From Teredinibacter haidensis (GTDB lineage Bacteria; Pseudomonadota; Gammaproteobacteria; Pseudomonadales; Cellvibrionaceae), in the NCBI RefSeq assembly GCF_014211975.1, contig NZ_CP060084.1, positions 2,170,001-2,234,000 on the forward strand: a stretch of 64,000 bases of DNA, read 5' to 3'. Shown here piece by piece: positions 27,901 through 30,624 of this stretch. The position numbers and the translations under genes are program-made. The notes under the pieces were generated by a model. It did not search any database, was not told where the DNA came from, and saw nothing but the letters and a program-made list of their open reading frames with translations. The number at the start of each line of letters is the position of its first letter. Position 1 is the stretch's first letter.

Positions 27901-30624
27901 CGGATCGATCCCTGGCGGCCAATCGAATCTTTGTTCAGGCAACTCCCCTATCGCACACTCACCGTTCGCCAGTGTTTCCCAGAGTTTTTCAACGGAATCT
28001 ATGCCTCCGGGAAGTTTGCATGACAAACCAATAATCGCGACATTTTGCACAGAAAATTGACATTTTTGTTTTGCAGTAAGATCTTGGTTTACTGGTAGAC
28101 GGTCTGAAGTTTTTTGCGTGCTCGGAGTGTTGATGATACGTGACTCGTGGGCAACACTATGGATTGGATTGCTTTCCGCTGGTGAGCTGCTTGCTATTGG
28201 TTGTGACACCGAGCGATCCTCACTCAGTTGTGAGACGAGATATTTCAGGACTTTTTTCGGGGTGTTGTATTCAAAGAAAAAAGTAGATCTCAGATTAATG
28301 ACGTATTCATTACAGATCTTCTCCTGAAGCTTCAACAGATCTGCCGAGTCAAACCCTATTTCCATTAATGGACGATCAAAATCATCATCTTGATGGTGCT
28401 CACCTAGGATATTTAAAAGATTGAGTTGCAAAAAATCAGCTATAGCAGCAGAAGGTATGGTTGTTTTGTTGGTGTTGGTGTTTGTGGCTGCGCTTTCTGT
28501 AACCGGTGACGATGAAGTACCGTCTTGTAAAGAAAGCGGCACTCTATGATGAATGTCATAGTGAACCAATACGCCGAACCCTTCATTAGTGACATCCGCA
28601 GGTCGATACTGAGGCATCTCTTTTAAGATAGTGGCACCGTGGCGCTGGTGAAAATATAAAATGGGATCTCTGATCCGACCTTGCTCATCCGATTGACGAA
28701 TGTAATCGGTAAATGAGTATGCATCATTAGCTTCATAATTCTTGCAAAGCGTTACTCCAACGACGGTATCTACATTTTCGGTGAGAACGCATCTTTGTAG
28801 CATAAACTCGAGAAGCTGATCACCTAACTTTAGATTTTGTACTTTGGGGTGAATATTGACTGCCAAGAGCTGTACAATCTCCCCTGAGTCTCGGTGGCAA
28901 TGGTGAACATAGGCAGCACTTTGGCCTTCAAGATGCTCGATACTTTCGATTCGCTGGCTGTACACAACCCCTACCACTTCGCCGTCTCGCTCGAGTACAA
29001 ACTGTCCTGCGGGATATTGCTGCAGGCGAGACTCAATTTGTGCATCTGATGTTTTGATTTCCTCCTTCCAACATAGGCGCTCCAACTCAAATAGTTTGGG
29101 CAGATCATTGGAGCATGCATGACGCACAATATAGTCACGCCTTTCAAAACGATTTAATGTTAAGCGACATGTGTCGGCGCTTACGGGGAAACGCTTCGGA
29201 GGGACTTTACCAAAAAGACCGAGGTTCGCTGCAATGATGACAAATGATTCAGCACTTATGAGGTAATGAAGTGACAGACTGGACACTAAGTCCAAAAAGC
29301 CATCACCACTTAATTCACCATTTTGCGTAGCAGTAAAATCCTTATTCCTATGTAATTCCAACGTTAATAGATTGCCATCAACGGCTGTATCCACTAGTGT
29401 TCTTAGATACGATTTCCAGGCATTCAAGACCTGTAGACTTTCCAGCTTTCTGCCTTGTCGTGAAATATATACTCCTGATTCGGCCTCCACCAGAACAGAA
29501 AGTGTTTGATCTTCGTGTTGATAGCCTTCGGGGTCAATCAGTTGGCCAGCAAACTTGTAGATAGACAGCATATCTCTCGAATCAGAGTACCCAAGGTTCA
29601 GACATCCCTGTCGAATAAGTTCTGGAGAGTGGCGCGCGCTGAGAAGCGTATGATGCGGAAGTTGATTAAGGGCGGACGTTGTATTTTCGAGAGATCGCTC
29701 ATTATTGCATACGGCCATAAGCGTTAGTGGATAGCTCTCGATATTCCTTCCACGCTGTGTCTTTTCGCGAATCGAATGATACAAACTAGTTAAAAGCGAT
29801 CCATCCTTGCATCCTATATCTACCAGTAATTTTGGCTGCTTTTCAACAGGAAGGTGATCAAAAATACTCACTACTAACTCAGCGATGCTGTCCGCCATCA
29901 CAGGGTTAACGAAGTCGATATTATTCTCGCGTCCATCCAGAAAGTCTTGCACATTGTATGTCTGCTCATCGGCAAACAGTAGAGTCTCAATATTGAAAAG
30001 TGTTTTGCGGTGATCCGCGATATCCGCATGGATATCGATACTTTTCAAGAATTCATGCGCCGCTTCGGTGATCTCCCATTTGTGTCCAGGGTGACTAAGC
30101 CAGGTATGTTTTACGAGGAAATTTTCGACGGGATGTAGAAATGTTTGAGGAAAGGCCTCCAGGTTTTGGCGGGAATGGAATACGCCAAGCTGATGTAAGC
30201 CGATTATGAGTTTAGTGAATATCGCACCGGATACCAGACGTGAAGCAATGGCGTCTGAGTTTTCTTCGATACCAGAGATCAATTCTATTTTACTGGTAAT
30301 ATTTTGCTGGTAAGTCTCTTGTTGAAAAAAATCTATCGGAGCTGCTTCATAAAGACTCTTGAGGTCTAAGAAAAGAAAACGGGAATCAAATTGGGAAGTC
30401 AATCTAAATGCATCTTCCTCGTTTCTCTCCGCTAAGCCAAAATAGACGAGCATTTGCAAAGTGATGGCGAGATATCCTTCATTGGCGTTTAATTCTGTAG
30501 CGAGCGTTTGCCTAGGAGTGAAAACCTGCAAATCCAGCAGGTCGAATAGCCCTCGCTTTTGACAAGCTTCCAGCATCGGAACAGCTACATAACCAAAAAA
30601 ATACTGATTAAACATGCTAAACAT
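1..30624 (-). CDS. Giant multimodular trans-AT polyketide synthase, 3' end outside window
   Basis: One reading frame stays open from the ATG at 30624 to base 1 (10,208 codons), so the C-terminus lies beyond the left edge. The active-site cysteine codons of all seven KS domains fall in the same frame, which argues against frameshifts. Domain order is MT-like/GNAT/ACP loading region, then KS-DH-KR-ACP, KS0-DH-ACP, KS-DH-KR-ACP, KS0-DH-ACP, KS-DH(degenerate)-KR-ACP, KS-DH-KR-ACP, KS-DH(degenerate)-KR. No module has an AT, methyltransferase or ER domain after the loading region. This is the trans-AT pattern and fits the discrete ATs encoded upstream and at 46-48 kb. A GGGAG ribosome site lies 9 bases before the ATG. 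The gene starts 122 bases after the FAD-ACP-TE gene, in the same direction. It is a cytosolic megasynthase that builds the polyketide chain; the product is not known. Confidence 0.95.
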   Translation of the reverse strand, partial: MFSMFNQYFFGYVAVPMLEACQKRGLFDLLDLQVFTPRQTLATELNANEGYLAITLQMLVYFGLAERNEEDAFRLTSQFDSRFLFLDLKSLYEAAPIDFFQQETYQQNITSKIELISGIEENSDAIASRLVSGAIFTKLIIGLHQLGVFHSRQNLEAFPQTFLHPVENFLVKHTWLSHPGHKWEITEAAHEFLKSIDIHADIADHRKTLFNIETLLFADEQTYNVQDFLDGRENNIDFVNPVMADSIAELVVSIFDHLPVEKQPKLLVDIGCKDGSLLTSLYHSIREKTQRGRNIESYPLTLMAVCNNERSLENTTSALNQLPHHTLLSARHSPELIRQGCLNLGYSDSRDMLSIYKFAGQLIDPEGYQHEDQTLSVLVEAESGVYISRQGRKLESLQVLNAWKSYLRTLVDTAVDGNLLTLELHRNKDFTATQNGELSGDGFLDLVSSLSLHYLISAESFVIIAANLGLFGKVPPKRFPVSADTCRLTLNRFERRDYIVRHACSNDLPKLFELERLCWKEEIKTSDAQIESRLQQYPAGQFVLERDGEVVGVVYSQRIESIEHLEGQSAAYVHHCHRDSGEIVQLLAVNIHPKVQNLKLGDQLLEFMLQRCVLTENVDTVVGVTLCKNYEANDAYSFTDYIRQSDEQGRIRDPILYFHQRHGATILKEMPQYRPADVTNEGFGVLVHYDIHHRVPLSLQDGTSSSPVTESAATNTNTNKTTIPSAAIADFLQLNLLNILGEHHQDDDFDRPLMEIGFDSADLLKLQEKICNEYVINLRSTFFFEYNTPKKVLKYLVSQLSEDRSVSQPIASSSPAESNPIHSVAHESRIINTPSTQKTSDRLPVNQDLTAKQKCQFSVQNVAIIGLSCKLPGGIDSVEKLWETLANGECAIGELPEQRFDWPPGIDPTNTHRGINCGGFVENIASFDAPFFRISPKEAVSMDPQQRILLELAWECFENAAILPEKLTSRDVGVFIGASGSDYAHLQNKAGVEVEAHHGTGSSLAVLANRISYFFDFSGPSLQIDTACSSSLVAIHSAMQSLQRGECSMALVGGINLICHPANTMAYYHAGMLAADGRCKTFDASANGYVRSEGAVTLLLKPLEKAEADQDVIHALIKGSATNHGGLAGGLTVPNPQKQAELLISAWKNANIDPADLSYLEAHGTGTSLGDPIEIQGMREAFANFSAEGFATTTHCGIASIKSNLGHLEAAAGILGLLKTVLCFQKKQLPRSIHFHTLNPKIDLDASRLYIVSKHQSWQPAGHQNRVAGVSSFGSGGTNAHVVLAEYNSESKSGFVQDEYLFVLSARNSESLNRYAESMLTFLERSPLISFSNFIYTLQAARTPMQERLAIKVKNYADLKDKLSRWISGSSATNDSWQKNANASRAEIETLFGGKVGQQVTDVVVEEKNLEQIAILWTSGIEISWKNLYEATPHRIPVPSYPFARNEYWIERVRGQAETVSTQTKNIIHPLVHENTSDLLEQRFTSSFSGSEFFFKDHEVMGQPTLVPVAYLEMARVAIEKANGKPSSDTELHIERISWENPITLNEAANEIHVSLFIDDSDTIHFEIYSNSPQSDESVIHAQGLAQYFASQERSSLNIADIQAQMTHGIIEAPLCYETLGRTGLTYGAALQGIQQIYQGKGEALASISLPSSIAASQSAYVLHPSVLDAAIQSILIQQLSQEESGSSHNTEILFPVFIESVEILASCDSTVFAWTRASSNQSDWDIDLCDRYGKVCVRIKALELGNLDVLSKHFSEDESEERCVTFLKKGWQISSLPAAQAISCPVIVLHNKNTLALAEFIAEKIEHVSLIQVEALQHDDATRAELAQAIQTSKAWIDLAGMKQEATGSGWIGFLQEMIELNRSNHLQLLCVTQGLESHENSAIQLSGAEKVGLYRMLQSEYSNLTSRHVDLDPNTHDLGQQADQILAELMSKSNDVESCFRNEQRFVSELKETTRHNTKAKMANFSDSDVVIITGGTRGVGMLCAQHLVRNYELKRLVLTGKESMPPQDQWNNPEDFSSSIQHKIKNIQQLRASDVDVHVFTFPLDNSAELQQQYATIKATVGGVAGIIHAAGLVDNENPAFIRKTTESISTITSPKIEGLKNIIQLAEVQELRFILLFSSVSAVIPDLGAGLSDYAMANAFMDYCASARDTLPIVSIQWPSWKESGMGDVTGPAYHNIGLNSITDAEGCDFLDSILADQSTPVIMPLVINPVKFNASSLMRTEKNSANSSSDSQSISTLEKSGEASGQRNRQTITETIKEMTDTNTSQHNLHIVQENLAALFELELRLQPGELDPQTPFADYGVDSILLAQVIKKIRQKFEIELAPSILLEHSRLESFACWMLQHHREKLSDHFLFEISEEAVASQTDRAQQTQDSHQSNILAGSDKANGIMREERTNTVVAKSSNRFKRGRSNKQVNKAIAVIGMACRFPGAVSIEEYWNLLANGRSAIGPVPEDCWGIKSNYYAGLLEDIYGFDPKFFMIPTEDAQVMDPQALVLLEESLKAVYHAGYPHQELAGKNIGVYLGARSLNVSLAQTGNSRNPIMVMGQNYLAANISQFFNVRGPSLVLDTACSSSLVAMNMAIEAMRAGTIDSALVGGVSLLTSPSYHEMFEKRNLLQNDGAFHILDQRASGVVLGEGCGMVYLKPLAKARQDGDSIYAVIAGIGINNDGRTAGPATPNIEAQAAVMQSALKQSQCESHEVDYLDVNGSGSEVTDLLEIKAVASVYARQENASMYIGAMKPNIGHPLCAEGIASFIKVALMLHQQQLVPFLSGQEPLKHFSVEEAGFTFPRKKQALEMKYAALNCFADGGTNAHVILQHEPTNSKKAVRKSLPIPTLERVDVRTLEPLGKSTPENSGGSETATKNLSVLNHSFDKSKEWRLTLTSDHPVLSNHKVYGQKLLPGLAWIDFLYQWFTEGGYGFENLELKNLSIYRPLIVSTEKPVNLLVEATESKEGFWRIEIGDASAETASNAGEDVRDGHRENLKKNLYITAEMHLIDSVIFDDQVDINETLSRDCTQSSIASVYEECVTRELLHLGVMNVDGNVYDTKDARWLHIKVNEALQDPEHGYIFHPAIIDSSAVGSGGLFSKSSDDDKRLYLPLFYESFRASERFRSECYTRIKHSSRDSKEELRSMTLEFFTPEGKKIGEVKNYKNKLVRNAGLIDPTRNSDIEEKPSGAEKQNKEPELANLSVDSMSALLASIIASKLDSHPKDVALDRGYYELGLNSLMLLSVARTVESVLSVTLSPTLLFEYTTIAELSEYLEANYTLPGEAETVADEDNQKQPERPKQNYLTSTKTTHSPLIAPNTGATANGAAYPRTSDIAVIGMAGRYPQASNLEEFWENLKEGKDCITEIPQDRWDISVSSYSDLVSPTGKSMSKWGGFINEAYCFDPSFFKVSPQEAEWMDPQERLFLEVCWETMEDAGYTPDNIVEPEGENKRRPVAVFAGVMHKDYVLLQNEVSKNQNSDTHQKFPLTFLSFAPIANRVSYLCNFHGPSMAIDTVCSASLTAVHLAIDSLIKGECKVAFAGGVNLSLHPKKYQTYGMMNMHSTDGYCHSFGDGGDGYVSAEGVGAVLLKPLDQAISDGDSIYAVLKGSSVNHVGTVSGFTVPSPVAQGDMIADCFRKTGIDPETISYIEAHGTGTSLGDPIEIQGLNRAFREFTTNKQFCALGSVKSNIGHAESAAGISGLTKTILQIHHRTLVKSLHSNVVNPYLDLPSSPFYLQTDTKEWAPIENAPRRAGVSSFGATGSNAHVILEEFPHEGAAPQTRVKGGVLLPISAQNEDRLKEYAQKMLHFLETHTETDLPSLAFTLQTGRILLEQRLIMFVTSIDNAIESLKVWLDGSISSNAWYGHVRLHSGNGDIFNTDADLQDAIAQWVAKGKLKKIAELWIQGYTVKWQELYHNKAMQRIHAPTYPFAREIYRSDSGEPNQKGRAHGELQQNSKNVKALHPLLHENTSDLLEQRFTSTFSGSESFLVDHKINGKQALPALSLLEMARAAIEKASGKRQSDKFLSIQNVVWDEPIIVNDESHDTHISLFSDDDDIIHFEIHSEVDEEDEPRIHSYGIASFEPMEVFEGSLRIDIAEIQLMMNQESFNIDQIYASLNEIGLQYGEAHHAIQELYKGGNQVLAKIGLPSSLANQHQAYVLHPSLIDAALQCAIYSQQISSDSPSAQNKLQLNFAATLGSIDILNAFPTNLWVWVRQVADTNISGHEDSDAQVWDIDLFDEDGILCVSMKGLELGPFQANDEKQRRVTLVKKGWNLVPVSSSSRVTMPLVVLHNETTKALAEIIAQESKQIRLIRDDELQEKERFSQVINGCKSWIDLTGIGKDVASSQWIGLLQETIEANRFNNIRLLYVTQGLEAHQNENIQLSGAERVGLYRMLQSEYSSLSSRHVDLDGNTNDLTQQAEQILAELSSDSTEIECCYRDGQRFVSQLMESQRELQPGISESQIASFNESDVVLVTGGTRGVGMLCAHHLIKNYGLKRVVLTGKEAMPPQEEWGNLQNSSPSVQQKIKNIQELQALGADVQVFAFPLDNLEELKQQHTAIESSMGQICGIIHAAGLVDNENPAFIRKTPESIAKITSPKTDGLRNLMQLRDVNELRFVLLFSSVSAVIPSLGSGISDYTMANAYMDYYAMAHSETPLVSIQWPSWKESGMGEVTVPAYGKTGLLSITDVEGCEFLDQVLANPYSISVLMPLVVDNQKFDSSRLLLTEDIENVRTEHASQHKASNNKQTENFANSVATKQSAGKSVSVSSETATSVNHVVEKWLGSLFESELKLKANQLDVQTPFADFGMDSILLAQLLQRLRRELAVELEPSILLEYSTVQALAVWLIENEPEVINTHFAAETKQSNERDETNQNTSASVDGGRRSHNVSLLSHGTPDSAKDTTRNARYNTSAKLRRGRAARQSNDKIAVVGMACRFPGASNVEEYWDLLSKGESAISAVPEDCWGIKSNYFAGLLEDIYGFDPDFFMIPTEDAQVMDPQALVLLEESLKTIYHAGYAHQELAGKNIGVYVGARSQSVDVSQLGNSRNPIMVMGQNYLAANISQFLNLRGPSLVLDTACSSSLVAMNMAVEAMRSGTIESALVGGVSLLTTPSYHEMFEKRNLLQTDGTFHIWDQRASGVVLGEGCGMVYLKPLEKAKTDGDAIYAVIAGISINNDGRTAGPATPNMEAQAAVMQSALQQSQCASHDVDYLDVNGSGSEVTDLLEIKAVASVYSRDEHSPMYIGAMKPNIGHPLCAEGIASFIKVALMLHHQQLVPFLSGKEPLKHFSVEDAGFSFPRQNQAVDMKYAALNCFADGGTNAHVILRQEPVKPVKVKRHSLTLPELNRIDVRTLEPLEQINEANNNGLYNSKLGFLSHDFNHSKEWSLTLTSDHPILANHKVYGKELLPGLAWIDFLYQWFAEAGHHHTGLELKNLSIYRPLIVSDAKPVSLLVEAAETEQGIWKIEARDSLDVAADQNHSSLYITAEMHPVSATAIDECFDVASIAESSISASELNDIYQHYQKRELIHSGLMKANGSVFDTPDASWIHVVANNLLATVSNNSEKTSDNEFVFHPALIDASAVGAGTLFAQQEANEQRLFLPFFYESFYATQELGRECFTRIKKSSVETKQELLSITMEFFTPQGKKVGELRNFKYKLVRNEGLINPDRVVNTDNTHHNKTSTNSTMQQEFSLSTDSMSALLQSIVASKLQCNANDIAVDSGYYELGLNSIMLLDVAKTIESLLSTTLSPTLLFEYTTIASLSDYLEKHYALPGSVVAKLTTNTAQEPKKSHKRRSFTKKTTHTPGFSTGAVQRLSRNTSGAGYLQTSDIAVIGMSGRYPQASNLEEFWENLTNGIDSISEVPLDRWDIQNTGYSDRESPSGKPISKWGGFIGEAYCFDPTFFRVSPQEAEWMDPQERQFLEVCWETMEDAGYTPDNIVTPEGEDNRRPVAVFVGVMHKDYTLLQNEAVHLGHEIPMSLSYAPIANRVSYFCNFHGPSMVIDTVCSASLNAVHLAMDSLIKGESKVAFAGGVNLSLHPGKYRTYSMMDMHSSDGFCHTFGEGGDGYVSAEGVGAILLKPLQHAVDDGDSIYAVLKGSTVNHVGTVSGFTVPSPVAQGAMIADCLRKTGIDPESISYIEAHGTGTSLGDPIEIQGLNRAFREFTTGKQFCALGSVKSNIGHAEGAAGISGLTKTILQLHHKTLVKSLHSTIVNPYLDLPNSPFYVQTSTEKWTSPDNTPRRAGVSSFGATGSNAHVIIEEYVANDLGNDSLTDLAPRTHVEGGVLLTVSARTSQQLKDYAARIVAFLQHHPSTDLPSLAYTFQTGRIVLEHRLVLLVTSISEAIESLKMWMADESTPNALHGRVKLKSGSADIFSTDSDLQEAMAQWIAKGKLTKIADLWMQGYSIKWQGLYEEGSVQRLHLPTYPFARDIYRVAGDSSLNERDINGFGSTSLVPQALHPFLHENTSNMREQRFTSCFNGSESILHSYSRDGRKTISQAGYLEMAHAAVVKASCDIDDLPAIRMKNINWCEPFILEGNAKEISIGLFEESNGDLQFETYSHSQTEEDIIHFNGVAEIASTDQQVSHNLVTLKSRINQGTISGEMVYRLHALMGMEYRKEQQGIDEIHKGVNQLLAKLSLPANMANGVKKAIHEFTLNPCIVDAALQSVIALTIGDNAFGGGLSHGFQDRHLNLDSVITDGVKPKLATSLESVSVLRQCTAVMYAWIRPTPANDSDSLLKLNIDLMDEEGNICVQMVGVTFEDWNRKDAMPKPDSETTKPVLNLYHESWEKVSTATSSLKVENENLLYIGDHDDIQKDLNLKTSGKFNTTRFMERLEDAIHAIETSHQNDDNLIVVYRPVHGNNADSIKDIFNLLKAGSSSIKQLLLVGDGASAYHQAWIGFERSIGLSAPNLQITVVYDVLTANAIVQTFGKGGVFQYTNNELEQLSCEAHPINTDESVEYIPLKEKGTYLITGGFGGLGRIFASYMSQKYHANLILLGRSPKNRQHQSAIEKLKAEGASSVRYESIDISNKEALRTLAGYLESQNIEIDGVIHSAGIETKQSIVEADWKEFNAILSANIDGTDAINSVFNQCEWICYFSSSSAIIGDLGSCSYSVGKRYQMALSQLQAQKHERSSQPRPKYIAINWPLWKEGGMLVSDQAATELYLKSSGQSLLTTEHGISVFEEVLAKGYSQTLAMIGDHQRITGFLERKYRPEWIDVQDQKSVAYMYTSNVGEILDSARNNDQENNHNGRLNNNTTSKSQLWRSEKGSHDLAQCVANDLKSIVERILKVPSQQQDETQNFSDFGFDSVGLTKFSRALNEVFEVEITPAVFFSFSTIAQLRDYLLTKHATELGKLYESPTGENRNPDAKSVSQITHVTTRDIRPLSRASRSRRNATIAGPKEDVAIVGLSGRFPGAESAEALWDVLVSGQTTVTEIPQSRWGNVDEYYDPTGKDPNKSYSKWAGMIADVDTFDPLFFEISPREAAYMPPEERLFLMEAYHAMEDAGINPVSLNKMKVGVFLGMEEESGYQGLQVEAEGSAGTAGLALTSSGGAMISSRLSYFLNFRGPVVATNTACSSSLVVFHQACMSLQNYESDIAIAGGISVLSYPSSYVMMSQGRMLSVDGKCHAFSKDANGIVGGESVVVLLLKRLQDAEKNNDHIYGTVKASGMNFDGKTNGVTAPSGEAQSALVKDLYERKNINVEQLGYIVTHGTGTKLGDPVEVNALSEVFKEKTSQQQFCALTSNKPNMGHTLAASGLVSVVNLLYALKQRVIPASLHCADENEFIEWQDSPFFVNKTNRDWEVNEQGSRLGAVSSFGRSGTNVHVVIEEYRNRQVTNPVLPENLLTISAKTTSELNSYLDNILAFVEKQQNIDLTGLCYTFQVGREPMTHRLAIVVRDRDQLINELRKALTGETTSFIFKGTVDRKQVVPGSVDGIGSIGSAINNEAKPNDNNQKLAESWVQGINIRWEELYDSHVIKSLPGLPCYPFAKEKYPIFERSKNSASWNSSSGPSAVHPLIQQNTSSLAEQRFSSRFTGTEFFLADHKVKGEKVFPGVAYLEMARAAVDESIEGLNSDYSLILRNVVWTQPIVVKENPVDVHVRAIDGDDENIRFEIYSESKTKEETIHSQGVAEFGSEQKSIFLDIDALRSRLGDESLHGESCYPIFQSMGLDYGESYRAISVIYTGEGEVLTELALPSHVVQTLQEFTLHPCLMDAALQSSIALTLKNTELNQGDTLRKASLPFALDSVEFIGPCTSHMFAWVRFSQNSQSGIASSKLQKLDVDLCDEVGRVCIQMKGFSSRILEGDISDSLSKGLHGELQHEVHVASTEILLATPTWKTLPVSTSQMNPAYSAHRILLCELDSIDSTELQKQVPISQCLNFRAKEESIGSRYTDYAVFCFEMIQNIIAEKSQSKTFVQILLPNTSEQSLFAGLSALLKTAALENPKIEGQVIQVESDESITELAQKLEENAHHPNDFEVRYHHSERQILTWDELPHPPKVTHAQITNTFKDDGVYLVTGGFGGLGFLFAKEILKQAKHARVILVGRSELSTEKQNLLNSLINEKHQIEYLVADVAQADQVRTLVDSIFRHHEKLSGVMHCAGVVSDDFIFKKTTDEFKRVLSPKVSGTLNLDSATRDIPLDFFVLFSSTSSVVGNLGQSDYAVANAFMDQFAHHRNNLVDNHQRSGHTLSINWPLWKEGGMQVDQTREHMIKEATGMTAMQTETGINAFYQSINSGHTQVLVVEGLLKQMRDIFLEPRKTNLLISQSSNVESSMIEDEPARLDLDTSAFREKTEHYLKGEFSSVLKLVAHKIDSKAPLEQYGMDSILAVSLTNQLEKTLGSLPKTLFFEYQSIAELTDFFLEAYQAKLLSLFNHDSQAPQKITSNANLTKTPLTKIRRRKSTASAKAIYYSEDSGALDVAIIGLSGRYPQSENLKEYWENLQAGHDCVTEVPKERWDWTDYYSEDRSKEGAHYSKWGGFIEGVDEFDPLFFNITPVEAIRMDPQERLFLEHVWIAMEDAGYTRDTLSQSNRSQLARQIGVYAGVMYGEYQFLGIEESLKGNRTAIPGSYASIANRVSYILNLHGPSMTVDTMCSSSLTAIHLACQDLKLHKTDLGIAGGVNVSIHPNKYLMLSSGQFISTKGHCESFGEGGDGYIPGEGVGVVLLKRLQDAVEDEDHIYGVILGSAINHGGKTNGYTVPNPKAQRSAIEVAISESGIDTQAISYIEAHGTGTKLGDPIEISALNQAFAQHTQKTGFCLIGSAKSNIGHCEGAAGIAGLTKVLLQMKYEKIVPSLHSTTLNPNIDFNTTPFIVNQELQDWKRSVKDNRISPFIAGVSSFGAGGSNAHLIISEYLATTNDRSVQTSVNNSAAASPVIVPLSAKSKNQLSRYAQRLLDFITNSDTTTETPNLFDLAYTLQVGREVMSYRVGFIVTSIDQLKHKLQAYINGEEEIENVYHGVVKNNHETLSIFNQDKDLNEALDKWISPNKISNILDLWVKGLSFDWKKLYGDQTPKRISLPTYPFDKEKYWITSTAGNLTAPVIATRSLIHPLLHENTSNLLEQRFSSKFTGSEAFLTDHRVNGEKVLPGLGYLEIARAAISRAATMSDTRLSVTLKDMVWGEPLVVTGTAKEVHIRLFDNNSEQIHYEIYSGSEIDSGNLIHFQGTSEFKPKESARIEIENLTSRLTQGHLSAEICYQTFEKMGAQYGSSFQSIERILSGDNQILADIVLPSNAEDLYTGLLVAAFQACLSLKLNSYSEKDKEHLAFQPSSLESLKILASIKTHMHAWVRYVDPQQSTDSPSSVDIDLFDESGNICISLRNLSFLTLSGNSGTTQKREANDQEIEHENTRETGYHQVLDTLLMNPAWHAMPIPSNYQNQYTYAEHNIVLLELENISSEQLAKSTGASRCSILSATDLTLTSRYTDYAVKCFELIKGILQAKPEGRSIVQLALPATLENSVFTGLSGLLKSANLENPKFMGQIVLVNANDSVDSLAFKLTQNLQRPNDAVIQYSGESRLVLDWDDVEFNSKNPADHFKENGVYLITGGLGGLGYLFAEEILLKTNHATLILTGRSELNQDKQDLIKKLEAAGGRIDYRAVDVSNSHQVTELIESIKHSHKSLDGIIHSAGIISDNFILNKPADEFKRVLSAKVAGTLNLDAATKDLSLDFFVLFSSGSSAIGNVGQADYAAANGFMDQFAHYRNELTSSQLRRGHTVSI
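4060..8450 (-). other. PKS module 6: KS-DH-KR-ACP
   Basis: The KS has Cys7567 in NTACSSSL, HGTGTK and KPNMGH. The DH has HKVKGEKVFPG and HPCLMDAALQ and looks active. The KR has GGFGGLG and YAVAN, with Asp in GVVSDDF. The ACP Ser is in GMDSILAV near 4180. An alkene is the expected output. Confidence 0.9.
8630..13175 (-). other. PKS module 5: KS-(degenerate DH)-KR-ACP
   Basis: The KS has Cys5995 in DTVCSASL with HGTGTS and should elongate. The DH fold is recognisable from HPFLHENTSNMREQRF near 11270, but the HxxxGxxxxP motif reads YSRDGRKTIS (His to Tyr, Pro to Ser), and the second motif has NP in place of HP. It is probably inactive. The KR has GGFGGLG and a Tyr in SYSVGK. It lacks the Asp of the B-type motif (GIETKQS), so an A-type alcohol is expected. 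The ACP Ser is in GFDSVGL near 8730. Expected output is a beta-hydroxy intermediate. Confidence 0.85.
13350..15880 (-). other. PKS module 4: non-elongating KS0-DH-ACP
   Basis: This module is a near copy of module 2. The KS keeps Cys5070 but again reads NGSGSE instead of HGTGT. The DH has HKVYGKELLPG and HPALIDASAV, again without the Gln/His of the DxxxQ/H motif. The ACP has GLNSIML near 13470. The same loss in both copies means it predates the duplication. Confidence 0.85.
16120..20655 (-). other. PKS module 3: KS-DH-KR-ACP
   Basis: The KS has Cys3507 in DTVCSASL, an intact HGTGTS motif and KSNIGH. The DH shows HKINGKQALP and HPSLIDAALQ and looks complete. The KR has GGTRGVG and YTMAN, with the same GLVDNE stretch as module 1. 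The ACP Ser is in GMDSILL near 16227. The DH-KR-ACP part closely resembles that of module 1, in keeping with a tandem duplication. Confidence 0.9.
20810..23370 (-). other. PKS module 2: non-elongating KS0-DH-ACP
   Basis: The KS keeps Cys2575 (DTACSSSL) and NIGH but has NGSGSE where HGTGT is expected. The histidine needed for decarboxylative condensation is therefore missing, and the domain should only pass the chain on. The DH-like domain has HKVYGQKLLPG, but its second motif reads HPAIIDSSAV: the Asp is kept and the usual Gln/His four residues later is Val. The ACP has GLNSLML, with Asn before the Ser. Together with module 1 this forms a split bimodule. The DH could dehydrate, shift the double bond or be idle. 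Confidence 0.85.
23570..28060 (-). other. PKS module 1: KS-DH-KR-ACP
   Basis: The KS has Cys1028 in DTACSSSL, the HGTGTS motif and KSNLGH, so it should elongate. The DH begins at the HPLVHENTSDLLEQRF signature (about 26220), has the HxxxGxxxxP motif (HEVMGQPTLVP) and the second-half HPSVLDAAIQ, so it looks active. The KR has GGTRGVG and YAMAN, with Asp in the GLVDNE stretch, which points to a B-type reductase. The ACP Ser is in GVDSILL near 23710. Expected output is an alpha,beta-unsaturated intermediate. Confidence 0.9.
28070..30624 (-). other. PKS loading region: adaptor/methyltransferase-like, GNAT and ACP domains
   Basis: Residues 1-200 have a winged-helix-like adaptor character. A SAM motif I (VDIGCKDG) is near residue 270, as in the MT1-type domains of AprA/GphF-like loading modules. 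From about residue 490 a GNAT domain follows. Its VGVTLCKN stretch (near 620) and LYFHQRHGA (near 658) match the Thr and His positions known to be catalytic in the CurA GNAT. An ACP with the phosphopantetheine Ser in GFDSADLL lies near residue 760. In such loaders the GNAT decarboxylates malonyl-CoA or a derivative and moves the acyl group to the ACP; with an active MT the starter could be methylated. Whether the methyltransferase is active cannot be judged from sequence alone. Confidence 0.82.

Noticed and set aside
1..30600. Many short frames on both strands across the PKS region
   Set aside because: They lie inside the continuous minus-strand PKS frame, have no family match and are expected by chance.
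1..30600. Integral AT, ER or C-methyltransferase domains in the PKS modules
   Set aside because: Translation between KS, DH, KR and ACP domains shows none of their motifs; the only SAM-type motif is in the loading region.
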